Shown: positions 35,255-44,489 of the stretch, piece after piece
How positions within the stretch are numbered: position 1 is the stretch's first letter
How the letters are laid out: every line of letters starts with the position of its first letter
DNA from: Pegoplata infirma
Lineage: Eukaryota > Arthropoda > Insecta > Diptera > Anthomyiidae
NCBI GenBank assembly: GCA_963921195.1
Contig: OY992536.1
Span: 321,301,038-321,365,037 of the forward strand
Direction of reading: 5' to 3'
DNA: 64,000 nt
Notes under the pieces: model-generated
What the model saw: only the letters and a program-made list of their open reading frames with translations
Told to the model about the DNA's origin: nothing
Databases searched by the model: none
Translations under genes and position numbers: made by a program

Positions 35255-37250
35255 TACAGCCTTCGCGGTCTGTTCTAAACCAAACTAACACCACTAACAT
35301 AATTTTACAGCCTTCGCGGTCTGTTCGGATTTACAGCCTCTGCGGACTGTTCTAAGTTTACAGCCTTCGCGGTCTGTTCTAATTTACAGCCTTCGCGGTC
35401 TGTTCTAACAAAACCATTTACAGCCTTCGCGGTCTGTTCTAAGTTTACAGCCTCTGCGGATTGTTCTAAGTTTACAGCCTTCGCGGTCTGTTCTAATTTA
35501 CAGCCTTCGCGGTCTGTTCTAACCAAACCATTTACAGCCTTCGCGGTCTGTTCGGATTTACAGCCTCTGCGGACTGTTCTAAGTTTACAGCCTTCGCGGT
35601 CTGTTCTAATTAACAGCCTTCGCGGTCTGTTCTAACCAAACCATTTACAGCCTTCGCGGTCTGTTCGGATTTACAGCCTCTGCGGACTGTTCTAAGTTTA
35701 CAGCCTTCGCGGTCTGTTCTAATTTACAGCAAGGACCATAGAGTAATATAGGATACCCGAACTTTCAAGTTTGTGGGAATCACTATGGCAACTCGTCCAA
35801 CTCGTCCAACTCGTCCAACTTATCGGGCCATGGTGGACTGTCCACGAAGGCACTAAAAATTAACCTTAGAATAGGCAAATCAAAATAAATCGAAATATGG
35901 CAAACATTTAACAAAATTTTCGATTTAAATTTTGAAAAAATGGGAAAAATTAAGAAAAATTTCAAAAAAATTATTAAAAGTATAAAAAACAACAAAAAAT
36001 TAATATTGAAGAAAAAAAAAAAAAATAAAAACAAAAAAAAAAATAAAATAATATATAATATTAAAGAAAATAAAAAAATCACGAGAAAAAAATTTAAAAA
36101 AAAAGAAAATTTAAAGAAAAAAAAAAAAACAAATTTAAAAAATTAAAGTAAAAAAAAAAAATTAAAAAAAAAAAAATTAAGAGAAAAAAATTAAAAAAAA
36201 AAAAAAAAAAATTAAAGAAAACAAAAAAAAAATGACACTCATGGGATTTGAACCTGAGACCAACTTTTTAATGTTTAATTTTTTTTGTTTTTTTTTATAT
36301 TTTTTTTTTTATTATTTTTTGCATTTTTTTTTTAATGTTCTATTTTTTAAAATGTTTGTTTTATTTTTTTTAATGTTTTTTTTAATGTTTTATTTTATTT
36401 ATTTTTTTTTTTCTTAAAAGTAAATTAATATTAATTAAGCATAGTATTTTTTAGCATAGTGTTTTAAAAGTATACTTTAGACGAGTAGGTAGGTGGTACA
36501 CCCTGCAATTAGTTGGTCTCAGGTTCAAATCCCATGAGTGTCATTTTTTTTGTTTTCTTTAAATTTTTTTTTTTTTTTTAATTTTTTTCTCTTAATTTTC
36601 TTTTTTTTTAATTTTTTTTTTTTTTACTTTAATTTTTTAAATTTGTTTTTTTTTTTTTCTTTAAATTTTTTTTTTTTTTTAATTTTTTTCTCGTGATTTT
36701 TTTATTTTCTTTAATATTATATATTATTTTATTTTTTTTTGTTTTTATTTTTTTTTTTCTTCAATATTAATTTTTTGTTGTTTTTTATACTTTTAATAAT
36801 TTTTTTGAAATTTTTCTTAATTTTTCCCATTTTTTCAAAATTTAAATCGAAAATTTTGTTAAATGTTTGCCAAATTTCGATTTATTTTGATTTGCCTATT
36901 CTAAGGTTAATTTTTAGTGCCTTCGTGGACAGTCCACCATGGCCCGATAAGTTGGACGAGTTGGACGAGTTGGACGAGTTGCCATAGTGATTCCCACAAA
37001 CTTGAAAGTTCGGGTATCCTATATTACTCTATGGTCCTTGTTTACAGCCTTCGCGGTCTGTTCTAATTTACAGCCTTCGCGGTCTGTTCTAATGAAACCA
37101 TTTACAGCCTCTGCGGACTGTTCTAAGTTTACAGCCTTCGCGGTCTGTTCTAATTTACAGCCTTCGCGGTCTGTTCTAACGAAACACAATTTTACAGCCT
37201 TCGCGGTCTGTTCGGATTTACAGCCTTCGCGGTCTGTTCGATAGTAGGAT
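35255..37250 (+). repeat. 23-unit ~26-bp array in the 5' LTR, split by the hairpin
   Basis: Units read TTTACAGCCTTCGCGGTCTG followed by a variable end (TTCTAA, TTCTAAG, TTCGGA, or longer). A CCTCTGCGGACTG variant recurs. Order and variants of the 23 units are almost the same in both LTRs. The array could hold repeated protein-binding sites, but this is not shown. Confidence 0.9.
35730..37040 (+). mobile_element. Hairpin transposon in the 5' LTR (1311 bp)
   Basis: Ends CAAGGACCATAGAG and CTCTATGGTCCTTG with arms of about 510 bp that are nearly perfect inverse copies, mostly poly(A)/poly(T) toward the loop. A perfect 7-bp duplication TTTACAG (35723-35729, 37041-37047) flanks it, in unit 17 of the array. 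The loop (about 36266-36514) runs in the orientation with TTAGACGAGTAGGTAGGTGG on the plus strand. Arm-internal frames are AT-run artefacts. Confidence 0.9.
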
Positions 37251-37366
37251 TTGCACCCCCGCCGCCGAGCAGGTTGCCAACCCGAGGACGAAAGAGCCGA
37301 AGTTCTAGATCCCGAGGATTGCCGAAGATACCCGAGTTATCTACCGAAGTGACCACAATTATACCT

Positions 37367-37610
37367 GAACGACTAAGCCAGTGTCGTTACCCGAGAAGAT
37401 ATAACCGACGAGTCGATCGTACCCGAGATACGCCGAAGTTACCCGAATCATACCAGAACGACTAAGCCAGTGTCGTTACCCGAGAAGATATAACCGACGA
37501 GTCGATCGTACCCGAGATACGCCGAAGTTACCCGAATCATACCAGAACGACTAAGCCAGTGTCGTTACCCGAGAAGATATAACCGACGAGTCGATCGTAC
37601 CCGAGTGAAG
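37367..37610 (+). repeat. 89-bp tandem repeat, three units (5' LTR)
   Basis: GAACGACTAAGCCAGTGTCG starts units at 37367, 37456 and 37545. The same block is present in the 3' LTR at 42609-42850. Confidence 0.9.
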
Positions 37611-37786
37611 CCAGTAGAGTAGTTGCTATTTATGTGTATTGAAGTTATTAAAATTAATAAAGAAAATATATTATATAACCCCAAAAAGGGTAAATATATT
37701 GTGTTATTACTTAAGGTTTGGTGGTCCTCAAGTTGAACCTGGACACGACTGATCTACCTCAGCCGAAGAATAAAACCACGTCACAA

Positions 37787-39868
37787 ATGGCGCCCGAGCA
37801 GGGACCCGATTACAAATCGAAATGCGGAAAACCAGAAACCACCGCCAACGAAGGAGAATCGAGCCAAAACAACGATAGCAACAAAACCGACTCCACGAGC
37901 CAAACCTTAAGCGTCGACTCACTCGGATGGGTATACTTATTGCGAAAAGAGCAACTCGTTGAATACTGCCGAAAATCCCGAATACCAACTGCAGGATTTA
38001 CAGTAGAACATCTTCGGAAGCAGCTGATTGGAATTATTCGTTCAACACGATTCCGATCATCCTCCGAAGATCTATTAAAGCACCTGGAATACGAGACAAA
38101 AGCGGCCGAAAAGGTCGTCATATCCGATAAGATACCTGCCCTGTCAATACTACCTAAGATTACCCGATTCGAAATGTCCGATGTGGATATAATGTCATCC
38201 CTGCAGCAATGGAACCTAAAATTCACCGGCGGTAACGATATTATAGAATTTCTTGAGAGATTTGAGGAGTTTGCCGAATGTTATCGGATTCCGTTGGACC
38301 GATTGCTTCCCTCGTTATTAGGAGTGCTTAGTGGAAATGCACTTAAATGGTACAGAATAAAACGAATAGAAATAAGCACATGGGTTACATTTCGGCTAGA
38401 AGCCGAGAAATTTTTCCTCCCGAAGCGATATTTGGCTCACCTTGAGCAAACTTTTTACAGCCGGAGACAGAGAAATCGAGAAATGGCGAAAGACTATATT
38501 TTGGATATGCTCACTCTTGCCAGACAGCATCCAGAGCTTCGGGAAAGAAATAACCTTGATCGAATATATGAAGGACTACATACAGAGTATAAGCTGTATG
38601 TCAGACGAGATGAATTTTCCAGTTTAGACGATTTAATCACGATCACTGATGACTTCGATGAATTGAGAAGAGACGAACGACCACATTCTTCCTACATGAT
38701 AGCCGATGTGAGCTATTGTAGAACAGGTAGATGCTGGCGGTGCAAAGGGGTAGGACATACCCGATGGAACTGTACCAACCCGAGCCAAACATTCTGTTCC
38801 TACTGTGGTCGTGATGGTGTGCAATCTCGGTATTGTGGCTGTAACAACCGAAAGGCGGTCAATATAAAATCTGCCGCCCAACACACTGACGGACGTTATT
38901 ATGTCCCAATCCGTATCTGCGGGTACAAAGTTAACGCGTTGGTCGACACTGGATCATCACGAACATTCATCGGCAATTCACTTCGGAAACATTTATTGTC
39001 GAAGAATCTATATCCCACTACCAGCAATGAAATAGTAAAAATGGCAGACCAAACTTACACATCATGTCTTGAGGTTTTTTTGACCCAAGTACAGTATAAG
39101 AATAAGATTTTTCCTCTATTTACGTCAGTCATACCAACACTCGCCGAGCCGATGATATTGGGTATGGATTTTTTAAGCAAAATGAAGTGTCAACTACAAT
39201 TAGATGGTAATGTCTTACCCAAATCCGAACCACAAAGATTGCACCGAAACGAACCTCATTTTACCCCTAATTTATGTCGTAAGAAAAGGACGTGTTCGTT
39301 CGTAAAACAACCCCGACCCGATCATTGCCATTGGGATCAACGACTTTCGGAAATCAACTTTGCTATGAACGCAGTTGATATGTCGTCTCAACACCTTCAA
39401 GCCAAAATCGGGTTCGCAAAGCAAATGGTTGTTTCAAATCAAACTTCGCAACAGACAATTGGTCCAGATGACGAGACTTTGAAGAGAAACAAAATAAAAA
39501 TGCTGGGGGAAGTGACAATGAATACTCAGAGTGCCTTTAAAACGCGAACGAAACACCGCACAAGTGAAACCAGAAAACAAACAACAGAAACTAAAGTGTG
39601 GAAAAATCCACAAAGTCTTTCAACAACTGCCCACAAATTTTCGCGAAACCCGAATAATAAGTTTACATTGCCCAGAAAAGTTCCCCGTCAATTTAACTTC
39701 CAAACTTCTTATGTAAATGACTGGACGACCAGAGTCAAAATGCAGCCACAAGAATACTACAACCCCTTTTTGATCTTAACTTCAAAATATGCCGAAAATT
39801 ATCCGAGGCTAAAACCGATTCATAACGAATTTTCCCGTATACCTCAATTCACACAGTCTCCTCCGTAA
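37787..39868 (+). CDS. Gag-protease polyprotein fused to an integrase-like remnant (693 aa)
   Basis: I chose the ATG at 37787 (MAPEQGP); the frame is open upstream to 37718, inside the LTR. Residues about 44-85 form a SAP-like helical region (LRKEQLVEYCRKSR). Residues about 130-297 resemble the Ty3/gypsy capsid domain. A zinc knuckle CX2CX4HX4C is at 316-329. A second knuckle at 337-350 has Val in place of His. The aspartic protease has its active-site DTGSS at 387-391 and ILGMDFL at 457-463. Residues about 512-547 (HWDQRLSEINFAMN..KIGFAKQM) resemble the C-terminal end of the retroviral-type integrase core. Reverse transcriptase, RNase H and most of integrase are absent, yet the frame stays open, as if an internal deletion were kept in frame. 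Its GC content exceeds the flanks. Confidence 0.9.
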   Translation: MAPEQGPDYKSKCGKPETTANEGESSQNNDSNKTDSTSQTLSVDSLGWVYLLRKEQLVEYCRKSRIPTAGFTVEHLRKQLIGIIRSTRFRSSSEDLLKHLEYETKAAEKVVISDKIPALSILPKITRFEMSDVDIMSSLQQWNLKFTGGNDIIEFLERFEEFAECYRIPLDRLLPSLLGVLSGNALKWYRIKRIEISTWVTFRLEAEKFFLPKRYLAHLEQTFYSRRQRNREMAKDYILDMLTLARQHPELRERNNLDRIYEGLHTEYKLYVRRDEFSSLDDLITITDDFDELRRDERPHSSYMIADVSYCRTGRCWRCKGVGHTRWNCTNPSQTFCSYCGRDGVQSRYCGCNNRKAVNIKSAAQHTDGRYYVPIRICGYKVNALVDTGSSRTFIGNSLRKHLLSKNLYPTTSNEIVKMADQTYTSCLEVFLTQVQYKNKIFPLFTSVIPTLAEPMILGMDFLSKMKCQLQLDGNVLPKSEPQRLHRNEPHFTPNLCRKKRTCSFVKQPRPDHCHWDQRLSEINFAMNAVDMSSQHLQAKIGFAKQMVVSNQTSQQTIGPDDETLKRNKIKMLGEVTMNTQSAFKTRTKHRTSETRKQTTETKVWKNPQSLSTTAHKFSRNPNNKFTLPRKVPRQFNFQTSYVNDWTTRVKMQPQEYYNPFLILTSKYAENYPRLKPIHNEFSRIPQFTQSPP
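37788..37805 (+). promoter_or_regulatory. Primer-binding site, lysine-tRNA type
   Basis: TGGCGCCCGAGCAGGGAC starts two bases after the LTR end. It differs by one base from the well-known tRNA-Lys3 primer site of lentiviruses. It primes minus-strand synthesis in LTR elements. Confidence 0.88.
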
Positions 39869-40036
39869 CAAAAAAAAAAAATATATATACTTTTCCGAAC
39901 ACTGACTGCTGTCCGATCTACCCCACATCATAGTTCTTTAAAAAAAAAAAAAAATTGTGTAACCAGTAGTGGTAATAGTTCGACAACTCACGAATCCATA
40001 TATACTTGTTTATACCAGAGCATCGCTCTCCGAAGT
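39869..40036 (+). other. 3' internal region of the LTR element
   Basis: About 170 bp between the gag stop and the polypurine tract, without frame or repeat. Confidence 0.6.
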
Positions 40037-40046
40037 AAGGGGGGAA
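40037..40046 (+). promoter_or_regulatory. Polypurine tract
   Basis: AAGGGGGGAA directly abuts the TGTAACG start of the 3' LTR, the expected place and composition for plus-strand priming. Confidence 0.9.
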
Positions 40047-43027
40047 TGTAACGTTGCAAATCAAACTCCGATTTACAACGTTCATATTTTCGTTAAATAG
40101 TGTATAAAACAGCATTGATCATATTAATTTTCTTATGATCAATCTTAACAGATTACACGTTTGTTTTAGTAGCAGTGTAAACACGCTGATCACGCCACTG
40201 TGTATCAACTACACATGTTTGGTTGTATGTACTACCCATAAAATGTAGTTATTGTGTTTGTTTGTATGTAATTCAAATTACATACACAACACAATATGCG
40301 TTGTGCTAAGTTTACTTGATTTAAAATATCAATTTTGTAACCTTACCCGTAAGAGTTCGCATTTAGTCTATTAAATTATACACATAAGTATTTTAGTTTG
40401 TGACTCAGTCGGGGTGGTTAAATTAAACTGCCAAAGGTTAATACTTAATGTATTAACCTAACTTTTAGTAGCGATAAACTTCGGTTGGTCGTTCGATTTA
40501 CAGCCTTCGCGGTCTGTTCTAAACCAAACTAACACCACTAACATAATTTTACAGCCTTCGCGGTCTGTTCGGATTTACAGCCTCTGCGGACTGTTCTAAG
40601 TTTACAGCCTTCGCGGTCTGTTCTAATTTACAGCCTTCGCGGTCTGTTCTAACAAAACCATTTACAGCCTTCGCGGTCTGTTCGGATTTACAGCCTCTGC
40701 GGACTGTTCTAAGTTTACAGCCTTCGCGGTCTGTTCTAATTTACAGCCTTCGCGGTCTGTTCTAACCAAACCATTTACAGCCTTCGCGGTCTGTTCGGAC
40801 AAGGACCATAGAGTAATATAGGATACCCGAACTTTCAAGTTTGTGGGAATCACTATGGCAACTCGTCCAACTCGTCCAACTCGTCCAACTTATCGGGCCA
40901 TGGTGGACTGTCCACGAAGGCACTAAAAATTAACCTTAGAATAGGCAAATCAAAATAAATCGAAATTTGGCAAACATTTAACAAAATTTTCGATTTAAAT
41001 TTTGAAAAAATGGGAAAAATTAAGAAAAATTTCAAAAAAATTATTAAAAGTATAAAAAACAACAAAAAATTAATATTGAAGAAAAAAAAAAATAAAAACA
41101 AAAAAAAATAAAATAATATATAATATTAAAGAAAATAAAAAAATCACGAGAAAAAAATTAAAAAAAAAAAAAAATTTAAAGAAAAAAAAAAAAACAAATT
41201 TAAAAAATTAAAGTAAAAAAAAAAAAAATTAAAAAAAAAGAAAATTAAGAGAAAAAAATTAAAAAAAAAAAAAAAATTTAAAGAAAACAAAAAAAATGAC
41301 ACTCATGGGATTTGAACCTGAGACCAACTAATTGCAGGGTGTACCACCTACCTACTCGTCTAAAGTATACTTTTAAAACACTATGCTAAAAAATACTATG
41401 CTTAATTAATATTAATTTACTTTTAAGAAAAAAAAAAATAAATAAAATAAAACATTAAAAAAAACATTAAAAAAAATAAAACAAACATTTTAAAAAATAG
41501 AACATTAAAAAAAAAATGCAAAAAATAATAAAAAAAAAAATATAAAAAAAAACAAAAAAAATTAAACATTAAAAAGTTGGTCTCAGGTTCAAATCCCATG
41601 AGTGTCATTTTTTTTTTGTTTTCTTTAATTTTTTTTTTTTTTTTTTTAATTTTTTTCTCTTAATTTTTTTTTTTTAATTTTTTTTTTTTACTTTAATTTT
41701 TTAAATTTGTTTTTTTTTTTTTCTTTAAATTTTCTTTTTTTTTAAATTTTTTTCTCGTGATTTTTTTATTTTCTTTAATATTATATATTATTTTATTTTT
41801 TTTTTTGTTTTTATTTTTTTTTTTTTTCTTCAATATTAATTTTTTGTTGTTTTTTATACTTTTAATAATTTTTTTGAAATTTTTCTTAATTTTTCCCATT
41901 TTTTCAAAATTTAAATCGAAAATTTTGTTAAATGTTTGCCATATTTCGATTTATTTTGATTTGCCTATTCTAAGGTTAATTTTTAGTGCCTTCGTGGACA
42001 GTCCACCATGGCCCGATAAGTTGGACGAGTTGGACGAGTTGGACGAGTTGCCATAGTGATTCCCACAAACTTGAAAGTTCGGGTATCCTATATTACTCTA
42101 TGGTCCTTGGTTCGGATTTACAGCCTCTGCGGACTGTTCTAAGTTTACAGCCTTCGCGGTCTGTTCTAATTAACAGCCTTCGCGGTCTGTTCTAACCAAA
42201 CCATTTACAGCCTTCGCGGTCTGTTCGGATTTACAGCCTCTGCGGACTGTTCTAAGTTTACAGCCTTCGCGGTCTGTTCTAATTTACAGCCTTCGCGGTC
42301 TGTTCTAATTTACAGCCTTCGCGGTCTGTTCTAATGAAACCATTTACAGCCTCTGCGGACTGTTCTAAGTTTACAGCCTTCGCGGTCTGTTCTAATTTAC
42401 AGCCTTCGCGGTCTGTTCTAACGAAACACAATTTTACAGCCTTCGCGGTCTGTTCGGATTTACAGCCTTCGCGGTCTGTTCGATAGTAGGATTTGCACCC
42501 CCGCCGCCGAGGAGGTTGCCAACCCGAGGACGAAAGAGCCGAAGTTCTAGATCCCGAGGATTGCCGAAGATACCCGAGTTATCTACCGAAGTGACCACAA
42601 TTATACCTGAACGACTAAGCCAGTGTCGTTACCCGAGAAGATATAACCGACGAGTCGATCGTACCCGAGATACGCCGAAGTTACCCGAATCATACCAGAA
42701 CGACTAAGCCAGTGTCGTTACCCGAGAAGATATAACCGACGAGTCGATCGTACCCGAGATACGCCGAAGTTACCCGAATCATACCAGAACGACTAAGCCA
42801 GTGTCGTTACCCGAGAAGATATAACCGACGAGTCGATCGTACCCGAGTGAAGCCAGTAGAGTAGTTGCTATTTATGTGTATTGAAGTTATTAAAATTAAT
42901 AAAGAAAATATATTATATAACCCCAAAAAGGGTAAATATATTGTGTTATTACTTAAGGTTTGGTGGTCCTCAAGTTGAACCTGGACACGACTGATCTACC
43001 TCAGCCGAAGAATAAAACCACGTCACA
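40047..43027 (+). repeat. 3' LTR (2981 bp, including a 1310-bp hairpin insert)
   Basis: Starts TGTAACG and ends GTCACA, with TATAAAA at 40103-40109 and AATAAA at 42898-42903. The same 23-unit array and 89-bp triplicate are present as in the 5' LTR. The hairpin interrupts the array between units 10 and 11, seven units earlier than in the 5' LTR. Confidence 0.92.
40800..42109 (-). mobile_element. Hairpin transposon in the 3' LTR (1310 bp), opposite orientation
   Basis: Same ends as the 5' copy but flanked by a different perfect 7-bp duplication, GTTCGGA (40793-40799, 42110-42116). Loop and arms are inverted relative to the 5' copy. The arm with CATATTTCG (read on the plus strand) is on the right here, and its counterpart is the left arm there. 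Confidence 0.9.
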
Positions 43028-43031
43028 AACT

Positions 43032-43475
43032 TATTAAAAACCAGTAAAAATTACTAATTTTAGTACTTTTAATATACTAAAATTAGTAAATTATTAGTAG
43101 ATTTTGGTACAAAATCACTTACTAAACCTTTTACTGTAGATTTTTTTAGTGTAAACATTAGTGGGGGTCGGTCTTGCTGTTGACTATTCTGGGACGCACC
43201 ACTAATGAAGTAGATTTGATTCAAAGATTGGAAAACTGCAATACAAATTTTGTAAAAAATCGAAAAAAAAAAGTTTAATAATCGTAATCCCACGATCTTA
43301 CTGGGCAAAACATTTTTAGAATCAATAGAAGTTTTTCACAAAAAAATATAAAAAAATCAAAGAGTACAAACATTTTCAAAAATGAGATTTAAATTTTAAA
43401 ACTTAAAAATCGCATACTAGAACACTTAAGAATTTTTTAAGATTTTTTTTACATAAAAAACAAAAATTTAGAAAA
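43032..43475. repeat. Right half of the split repeat, then spacer
   Basis: 43032-43155 continues the repeat interrupted by the LTR element. 43160-43200 resembles an arm of the 17640-18120 foldback (GTGGGGGTCGGTCTTG). The rest is featureless. Confidence 0.45.
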
Positions 43476-44470
43476 AAAAACAAGTGAGAGTGTTAAATTC
43501 GGCTGTGCCGAATCTTTTATACCCTCCAACACGATAAAAAAAACAGGGGCTTATTTTGTTTTTTTTTTGGGGTGGGGGTTACCTCAATGGGGGACAACCT
43601 TTCTGGATCCAACTTGAAGACTTTGAACTTCTTTTGACATAAAAATGTTTCGTTTGCTAAGCAAAAGTACAAAAAACCGATAAAATATTGATTTTTTTAG
43701 AGGTTTGTTTAGTTCTTCTTTTTTTCCCCTGATACGATTTTTCCCATGTTCGAACTTAAGCAGCCCAATATTTAATAAGTGTAAAATAAACTCACAAATC
43801 AAATTTGAGTGAAATAGGCTTCCATTTGTTGCCAATAAACAGCTTTAAGTCATATCGGGCGAAATTTTCACATGGGGCCTAAGTCCAAAAATGGTCCGAT
43901 GATAATCGGATTTGATAAGGTTAATTAAGTACGCGTTTAACATACACAAACACAATTTGAATTAAATGTTTTCTATTTTCATGTAATTTGAGAGATTTAT
44001 CTGAAAATCGGGAAGGTGGTTTGTATGGGGCTACAAGAAGAACTGATCCGATTCCTTCAAAATTTGGAATGGTGATTTATGAGGACAAACCACGTTTATC
44101 TGCCAAATTTACCTATCATAGTACGGTTATTAGAGCCATTTGATTCAAAACTAAAGAGGACCTTTGTATGGGGGCTAGGTCTAAATATGGACCCATTTTT
44201 TTCCAATTTCAATAGGCTTCGTCCTTGGGCCAAGAGAGGCTTAAGTTTCAAATTTCAAGTCGATTGGTTAAAAATTACGACCTGTATCGTGTTTACACCG
44301 TTTACATGGACAGGAAGACGGACGGACGGACATGGCTAAATCGACTCAAAAAGTGATTCTGAGTCGATCGGTATACTTAAATTTGGGTCTAGGACCAATA
44401 TTTCGGGTAGTTACAAACATCAGCACAAACTCATTATATCCTGCACCACAGTGTGGTGTAGAGTATAAAA
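43476..44470. repeat. TATACCCTCC-family dispersed repeat
   Basis: Starts AAGTGAGAGTGTTAAATTCG, GCTGTGCCGAA, TTTATACCCTCCA and ends GTGTAGAGTATAAAA. It contains GACGGACGGACA and GACCAATATTTCGG, with long similarity to 31519-32350. Confidence 0.72.
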
Positions 44471-44489
44471 ACATTTTGGAATTTGGACC

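Larger units (their letters stand above)
34803..37785 (+). repeat. 5' LTR (2983 bp, including a 1311-bp hairpin insert)
   Basis: Contains TATAAAA (34859-34865), a 23-unit GC-rich tandem array, the hairpin at 35730-37040, three 89-bp tandem units (37367-37610) and AATAAA (37656-37661). Without the hairpin and its duplication it measures 1665 bp, against 1664 bp for the 3' LTR. Few substitutions separate the two (for example GAGCAGG here against GAGGAGG in the 3' LTR), so integration was recent. Confidence 0.92.
34803..43027 (+). mobile_element. Non-autonomous Ty3/gypsy-type LTR retrotransposon with gag-protease only
   Basis: The LTRs are 34803-37785 and 40047-43027. Both begin TGTAACG and end GTCACA, and the whole is flanked by a 4-bp duplication AACT (34799-34802, 43028-43031). 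A primer-binding site follows the 5' LTR and a polypurine tract (AAGGGGGGAA) precedes the 3' LTR. Only about 2.26 kb lie between the LTRs, filled by one gag-protease frame with a short integrase-like tail. There is no reverse transcriptase or RNase H, so movement would need enzymes from a relative. The lysine-type primer site and long LTRs suggest the Osvaldo/Ulysses group; this is an inference. Confidence 0.92.

Noticed and set aside
35255..35720. CRISPR-like array in the LTR
   Set aside because: The units are direct tandem copies without unique spacers, in a eukaryotic LTR, and occur identically in both LTRs.
35783..36417. Phe/Leu- or Lys-rich frames in the hairpin arms resembling membrane or basic proteins
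   Set aside because: They come from poly(T)/poly(A) runs in the arms and appear mirrored on the opposite strand.
36466..36545. tRNA gene in the hairpin loop ending GGTTCAAATCCCATGAG
   Set aside because: Only box B and a T-run fit; box A and cloverleaf stems cannot be drawn.
35305..37244. Frames reading EQTAKAVN or FTAFAVCS repeats
   Set aside because: They are translations of the ~26-bp satellite, whose units change frame; no start, splice or family support.
35730..42109. Inversion of one shared hairpin by recombination between its arms
   Set aside because: The two copies sit at different array units and have different 7-bp duplications, so they are separate insertions and not one insertion that flipped in place.
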